A stretch of DNA of 64,000 nucleotides from Amycolatopsis sp. GM8 (GTDB taxonomy: Bacteria; Actinomycetota; Actinomycetes; Mycobacteriales; Pseudonocardiaceae): positions 248,001 through 312,000 of the forward strand of contig NZ_JAJKFK010000003.1 in NCBI RefSeq assembly GCF_021653975.1, in the 5' to 3' direction. How positions within the stretch are numbered: position 1 is the first letter of the stretch; each line of letters opens with the position of its first letter. The position numbers and the translations under genes were made by a program. The notes beneath the pieces were generated by a model. The model was not told the DNA's origin. It searched no databases and was given only the letters and a program-made list of their open reading frames with translations. Below are positions 59,690 through 64,000 of this stretch, piece after piece.

Positions 59690-59809
59690 CACTCGGCGTC
59701 CCGAACGTAGAACTCGCCGTCCCGAACGTACGACTCGGCGTCTCGAGTGTCGGACTCGCGGGGAGCCCGGCGAGTCCGACACTCAGGACAGCGAGTTCGG
59801 CACTCAGGT
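59689..59809. repeat. 21-bp repeat array with central inversion (array 3)
   Basis: ACTCG recurs at 59691, 59712, 59733 and 59754 (exact 21-bp steps), and the inverted unit CGAGTCCGACACTCAGG at 59771 and, with changes, 59792. The centre forms a hairpin with 15-bp perfect arms (59745-59759 and 59770-59784) and a 10-nt loop. It lies between two converging genes; its last unit contains the stop codon of the TylF-type gene. Unit sequence matches array 1. Confidence 0.87.
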
Positions 59810-60595
59810 GATGCGGAGGGCGAGCTGCTCGTTGTTGGACGTGTAGCAGAGGTACTCGAACGTGATGCCCGTGCGGGCGACGAACTCCTGCCACGCCTGG
59901 TGCTCGTGCTCCTCCCAGCCCGGGTAGTTGAAGTACTCGTCGAACAGCACCACGCTGCCCGGGCGCAGCCGGTCCCCGAGGTGGTCGAGCACGGTCACGG
60001 TCGACGAATACAGGTCGGCGTCCAGGTGCAGGAACGCCACCGGACCCGGATGGGTGGCGGCGAACTCCGGCACGGTGTCGGCGAACCAGCCGACCACCAG
60101 CTCCGCCCCGTCGACCTCGGGCAGCTCACCGCGCCGGTGGAACGCGCCCGCCGGGATGTTGGTCCGCCACGCCTCGGGCAGCCCCTGGAACGAGTCGAAC
60201 CCGTAGATCTCGCGCCCCGGCAGCGCCGCCGCGATCGCCTTGAGCGAGGTGCCGCTGAACACGCCGAACTCGCACACCATGCCCTCGTCCGGGGTGAAGG
60301 AAAGGCTGTGCTGCAACGTTTCCATCGGGTGCGGGAAGCTCGCCACCCTGGGCAGGTGCTGCCGGACGAACCGGTCGGCACTCGCGACCGCGGCGCGCTC
60401 CCCCGCCGCGTAGATGTCGCGCCGCGAGCGGAACTCGACCTCCCGCACCAGGTCGGCGAGCCGCGCCGATTCGTCACGCAGGTCCCGCCGCAGCTCGTCG
60501 ACCAGGGCTTCGAGCCGGGCGTAGTGCCGGTCGGCGCTCTCGTCGACGACCCGGGCGAGCCTGGTCCGCAGGCCCTCGCGCAGCCGCTCCAACAT
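59804..60595 (-). CDS. TylF/MycF-type SAM-dependent O-methyltransferase
   Basis: 263 residues from ATG 60595. An N-terminal coiled-coil-like stretch (LERLREGLRTRLARVVDESADRHYARLEALVDELRRDL in parts) precedes the catalytic domain: VCEFGVFSGTSLKAIA (motif I), IYGFDSFQGLPEAW, FLHLDADLYSSTVTVL and LFDEYFNYPGWEEHE, the acidic metal residues of macrocin O-methyltransferase-like enzymes that methylate sugar hydroxyls. It lies 11 bp downstream of GlfT2, so a cell-envelope glycan is the probable acceptor. Confidence 0.85.
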   Translation of the reverse strand: MLERLREGLRTRLARVVDESADRHYARLEALVDELRRDLRDESARLADLVREVEFRSRRDIYAAGERAAVASADRFVRQHLPRVASFPHPMETLQHSLSFTPDEGMVCEFGVFSGTSLKAIAAALPGREIYGFDSFQGLPEAWRTNIPAGAFHRRGELPEVDGAELVVGWFADTVPEFAATHPGPVAFLHLDADLYSSTVTVLDHLGDRLRPGSVVLFDEYFNYPGWEEHEHQAWQEFVARTGITFEYLCYTSNNEQLALRIT

Positions 60596-60606
60596 AAGAA
60601 GTCCCC

Positions 60607-62430
60607 TCAATCCGTTTCGAACAGCCGTGACCAGTTGGACCGGCTGGTGAGCTCGGGCATCGCGTCCCGGTACCGGCGGCCGGCGTGCCGCCCCTCCCGC
60701 AGGAACCGCGCGATCACCCCGGTGCCGTGCGTGGCCAGCGCGCGCAGCACCGCCGGGTCCCGCTCGCGCAGCCGCACCCCGTTCTGCGCCGGGTCGGTCA
60801 CGACCGCCTTGTCGTACAAGGAAACGTGCCACCACCGGTTGTGCCGGGCGGCGATCGTGGCGGCTCCCCGGGTGCGGCCCAGCAGCTGGTACACCGCCCG
60901 CTTGGTGAGCACCAGGCTCGGCTTCGACGGGGTCGGCTCGGGCACCGCGACCGGCAGCACGGGCGCCCCGCACAGCGGATGCACCACGGTTTCCGGGTAC
61001 TCGGCGCGCAGCTTGCGGATCGTCGCGACCGCCTGCACCCCGCCGTCCCCGAGCACCTCCGGGCCGCGCAGGAAGTCCTCGACCGCGGCGATCAGCGTGC
61101 GCGCCAGGCCGTACCGCATCGAGGTCAGGTACCGCCACAGCTCACCGAACAGGAACCACGCGGTGCCCTTGATGTCGAACTCGCCGTGCAGCGCGCTGAC
61201 CACGAGCGCGTTGCGGAGGCTGAAGTAGCGCGACCAGTCGTCCCAGTCCTTCCACGAGAAGTCCGCGTGCCACACGCCGGCCCCCGCGAGGGTGACGGTC
61301 GGGAAGCCGGCGGCGCGGGCCCGCAGCCCGTACTCGATGTCGTCCCACTGGAAGAACATCGGCAGCGGGTAGCCGACGCCGCCGAGCACCTCGGGCGGGA
61401 TCACGCACGACCACCACGCGTTGTACTCGGCGTCGACCCGGATCTCCTGCCGGGACTTGGTCATGTCCGCGTCGTGGACCGCTTCGGTCACGGCCCGCCC
61501 GGCCCGAAGGTGGGCGAGATCGGTGCGCTCCGCGCCGACGTGCAGCCGGTCGGGATGCAGCAGCTGCAGCATCTGCCCGCCGACGATCGTGGGCCGCGCG
61601 GCGTGCGCGGCGAAGGCCAGCATCCGCAGCACCGTGTCCGGCTCGGGCACGATGTCGTCGTCCATCAGCAGCACGTACGGCCAGCTCTCCGGCTCGCCCG
61701 CGGTCGCCTCGCACAGCCCACGGGTGAACCCGCCGGCACCACCGAGGTTGGGCTGGCGGATGTAGTGCAGCGCCTCGCCCAGCTCCTCCCGCGCCGCGGC
61801 GAACCCCGGGCGCGACGAGACCGCGTCACTGCCCTGGTCCACGACGTACACCGCGTCCAGCGCGGCCACGCATTCCCGGTCGGCGGCCAGGATCCCCAGG
61901 GTCGCCACGCAGTCGTCGGCGCGGTTGTAGGTGCAGATCGCGATCGCCGCGCCGCGTTCCGCGGCCGGGGCCGTGACCTCCCAGCGCACATCGCCGGCGG
62001 TCAGCGGCCCGGCGTCGGTGGTGCTGAACTCGAGCCAGAGCGCCCCGCCGTCGGCGAACTGGTTCAGCCGGGCGTGCAACTCGCACGTCTGCGCGCCGGG
62101 CGCGTCCACCCGGACACTGTCCACCGCCCTGGTCAGCCCGGCACTGTCCGAGGCCAGCAGCCGGATCCGGCCCGTGCCCTCGGCCCTGACCCGCACGCCG
62201 ACCTGCTCGGCGGTGGTCCAGCGCTGCCAGTAGCTCGCCGGGAACCGGCCGAAGTAGGTGTTCGTGCCGACCCGGGCGTTCGGCTCGACGCGAACGCGCG
62301 GCCGCTCGGCGACCGCCGACCCCAGTTCGGTCTCGTAGTAAAGCTCTTCGGGCTCGAGATCCCGTGGTGGCGCGAAGAACGTCCGCTGCACCAACCGGGC
62401 GGACCGGGCTCTTCCAGTCATGGCTTTCAC
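60607..62430 (-). CDS. glfT2: galactofuranosyltransferase GlfT2-like
   Basis: 607 residues from GTG 62430 (GGGGAG 7 nt upstream); ATG 62421 is an alternative. The N-terminal beta-barrel (LVQRTFFAPPRDLEPEELYYE, RVGTNTYFGRFPASYWQRWT) is the GlfT2 module. The GT-A domain has AIAICTYNRADDC, the metal triad LLMDDDIVPE, FFQWDDIEYGLRARAAGFP and VWHADFSWKDWDDWSRY. The C-terminal helices follow. GlfT2 polymerises the galactan of arabinogalactan from UDP-Galf at the cytoplasmic membrane face. UDP-galactopyranose mutase is not in the window. Confidence 0.9.
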   Translation of the reverse strand: MKAMTGRARSARLVQRTFFAPPRDLEPEELYYETELGSAVAERPRVRVEPNARVGTNTYFGRFPASYWQRWTTAEQVGVRVRAEGTGRIRLLASDSAGLTRAVDSVRVDAPGAQTCELHARLNQFADGGALWLEFSTTDAGPLTAGDVRWEVTAPAAERGAAIAICTYNRADDCVATLGILAADRECVAALDAVYVVDQGSDAVSSRPGFAAAREELGEALHYIRQPNLGGAGGFTRGLCEATAGEPESWPYVLLMDDDIVPEPDTVLRMLAFAAHAARPTIVGGQMLQLLHPDRLHVGAERTDLAHLRAGRAVTEAVHDADMTKSRQEIRVDAEYNAWWSCVIPPEVLGGVGYPLPMFFQWDDIEYGLRARAAGFPTVTLAGAGVWHADFSWKDWDDWSRYFSLRNALVVSALHGEFDIKGTAWFLFGELWRYLTSMRYGLARTLIAAVEDFLRGPEVLGDGGVQAVATIRKLRAEYPETVVHPLCGAPVLPVAVPEPTPSKPSLVLTKRAVYQLLGRTRGAATIAARHNRWWHVSLYDKAVVTDPAQNGVRLRERDPAVLRALATHGTGVIARFLREGRHAGRRYRDAMPELTSRSNWSRLFETD

Positions 62431-62641
62431 ACTCACACTCCCCTGCGGGCCCGGCGTCCGGCAGTCCGCAGGTTGGGGACCGCGACCGGGCCATGCTCGT
62501 CGGCACCGGAGTCGTGCGATGCCCCCTCGCGTCCGGTGCCCAATAGCGTGCCAGCATCCGCGCCGCCCGGCATGTCGAACTGGTGGGTTACACCTGGTCC
62601 GGTGGTGTGGTGCCGGGAAGATGCCGAGGTCAGCCCGCTGG

Positions 62642-62658
62642 TTGCCCGAATCGGGCAA
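62642..62658. promoter_or_regulatory. 17-bp palindrome between GlfT2 and GAF-ANTAR genes
   Basis: TTGCCCGA-A-TCGGGCAA is a perfect inverted repeat, 46 bp downstream of the GAF-ANTAR stop and 212 bp upstream of GlfT2. It may be a regulator site or part of a terminator. The rest of the 273-bp gap (62431-62703) shows no gene. Confidence 0.4.
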
Positions 62659-62703
62659 ATCAGCTGAGATCGGATGGCGCGGCGAGCGCTCCCCCGTCCG
62701 CGG

Positions 62704-63474
62704 TCAGGGCGCACTCCCTCGCCCCTGCCGGCGGAAACCGTTGGTGCTGTGGTCGAACCGCAGCCGCCGCTCGACGACCGCGCGCGCCACCGCGGTCAGC
62801 GGCTCCTCGTTACGGAAGGCGTGCGCGCGCAGGCGGACCAGCGCGTCCAGCACCGGCACGCCGAGCTGCACCGAGAGGATCCCGGCCGCCTGGTGCACCT
62901 CGGAGTGCCACAGCGCGGGCCGGTCGGCGCCCTGCTCCCCGGCCTCGGTCGCGGTCGGGATGCCGCCGAGCTCGTCGAGTACCAGCAGCAGCGCGGCGTC
63001 CGCGTACACGACCGCATCCATGAGCTCCTCGATGTCGGGCTCGCCGGGGGTGTCGCGGTACAGGTCGAGCACGCCGACCTTCAGCGCGCCCAGCGCGAGC
63101 GGCACGCTGTACATGCTCCGTGTCCCCCGCCGCGCCGCTTCGGGCGCGAACATGGGCCACCGGCGCGCGCTGGCGTCCGACGTGAGATCCGCCGCCAGCA
63201 CCGGCGCGCCCGAGTCCAGCGCGTCGCGGCCCGGCCCGTCGCCGAGGGTCAGCTGCAGCTCGGTCAGTACCCTGGCGCGGTCACCGGTCACGTACACCGG
63301 CTCCATCGTGTCGACTTCACTCGCCAGCACCAGCGCCACACCGCTGAGGGAAAACGCTGTCACACAAGCAAGACACGCGTGCCGGGGGGCCAGCCGCTCG
63401 CGCCGCGTCCGCGCGCACAGCGACACCGTGGCCCAGACCCGCATCGCGCGGTCACGATCCACTCGATCGTCCAT
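62704..63474 (-). CDS. GAF-ANTAR domain transcription antiterminator
   Basis: 256 residues from ATG 63474. A GAF-like sensor spans residues ~35-180 (FSLSGVALVLASEVDTMEPVYVTG, ELQLTLGDGPGRDALDSGAPVLAADL, SMYSVPLALGALKVGVLDLYR), with three cysteines near residues 21-37. The C-terminal ANTAR helix set is SEVHQAAGILSVQLGVPVLDALVRLRAHAFRNEEPL. It probably binds paired hairpins in nascent RNA in response to a ligand or redox signal. It is divergent from the DosS-like kinase gene. Confidence 0.86.
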   Translation of the reverse strand: MDDRVDRDRAMRVWATVSLCARTRRERLAPRHACLACVTAFSLSGVALVLASEVDTMEPVYVTGDRARVLTELQLTLGDGPGRDALDSGAPVLAADLTSDASARRWPMFAPEAARRGTRSMYSVPLALGALKVGVLDLYRDTPGEPDIEELMDAVVYADAALLLVLDELGGIPTATEAGEQGADRPALWHSEVHQAAGILSVQLGVPVLDALVRLRAHAFRNEEPLTAVARAVVERRLRFDHSTNGFRRQGRGSAP

Positions 63475-63583
63475 TCCCGGTGGCGCGCCGGGCGGGTGCA
63501 GGACAGGCCTTCGCCCGACATCCGGTTCATGCTCGCGACCATGGGCATGGGGCCGATAGAGCAAAAAGGCCCTTAGGCCGTGA

Positions 63584-64000
<417 letters not shown>

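Noticed and set aside
62431-62703. A small gene in the gap upstream of GlfT2
   Set aside because: Frames on either strand lack ribosome sites and plausible composition; only a palindrome is notable.

Overview
The window is very GC-rich, ATG/GTG-started DNA with dense, often overlapping operons. Its gene content points to a mycolata-related filamentous actinomycete of the Pseudonocardiaceae, with Amycolatopsis as the best guess. Supporting items are GlfT2-type galactan polymerase, DosS-type sensor kinase, ANTAR proteins, GerW and DUF6542 proteins, an RseB-like/ABC trio, and two in-frame TTA codons. No rRNA, tRNA, prophage, transposase or CRISPR array was seen.

Layout. 1-3.4 kb: tail of an ANTAR protein, then a leftward coupled operon (CaiB/BaiF CoA-transferase, YtcJ-like amidohydrolase, methyltransferase). 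3.4-9.7 kb: a methyltransferase and then five tightly coupled genes (ACAD-like flavoprotein, thioester-reductase-like SDR, class III aminotransferase, SRPBCC protein, adenylate-forming ligase) that read as a compact unknown small-molecule pathway from acid to amine. 9.7-22.4 kb: regulator/enzyme pairs (LysR-MFS, TetR-NmrA, TetR-hydrolase, XRE-SDR), a BKACE-SDR operon, a DUF6542 and a PCD/VOC protein, GerW, a methyltransferase and a SHOCT protein. 22.4-26.9 kb: hexarate catabolism (sugar MFS, KdgD, TalrD/GalrD-like dehydratase) and a secreted trypsin-like protease. 27-36.9 kb: a complete Opp-type uptake locus with two ATPases diverging from an M19 hydrolase, binding lipoprotein, two permeases, an M24-fold protein, an alpha/beta hydrolase and a double Lrp/AsnC regulator. 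37-47.5 kb: TetR-DHA2 efflux pair, ABM/SnoaL protein, RseB-like/ABC export trio, lipase, MerR-reductase operon, HD protein, S4 protein, methyltransferase. 47.6-50.8 kb: copper detoxification (two CsoR-like sites, His/Met-rich secreted protein, CopA). 51.5-54.2 kb: CE1758/CE1759 luciferase-like monooxygenase plus FMN reductase, HxlR regulator, VOC protein.

54.3-58.2 kb holds the most unusual system: a Ser/Thr kinase-TPR gene (broken by one extra base in the catalytic loop), a zinc-ribbon-TPR gene and a gene for an all-helical protein with a Clp-N-like segment. Together they look like a PknG-type architecture split across genes, or a kinase-controlled response module. 58.3-64 kb: PNPOx-like protein, DUF3048 protein, TylF-type O-methyltransferase with GlfT2 (cell-wall galactan), GAF-ANTAR regulator, and the start of a DosS-like histidine kinase.

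Non-coding structure is prominent. Three intergenic arrays of 21-bp units (36.9, 51.0 and 59.75 kb) each switch orientation in the middle, so they can fold into long hairpins at the ends of transcription units. A 13-bp palindrome GTCC-N5-GGAC with an A/T-rich centre occurs at least 12 times. Several operator-like palindromes lie in divergent promoters beside TetR, MerR and HxlR genes.
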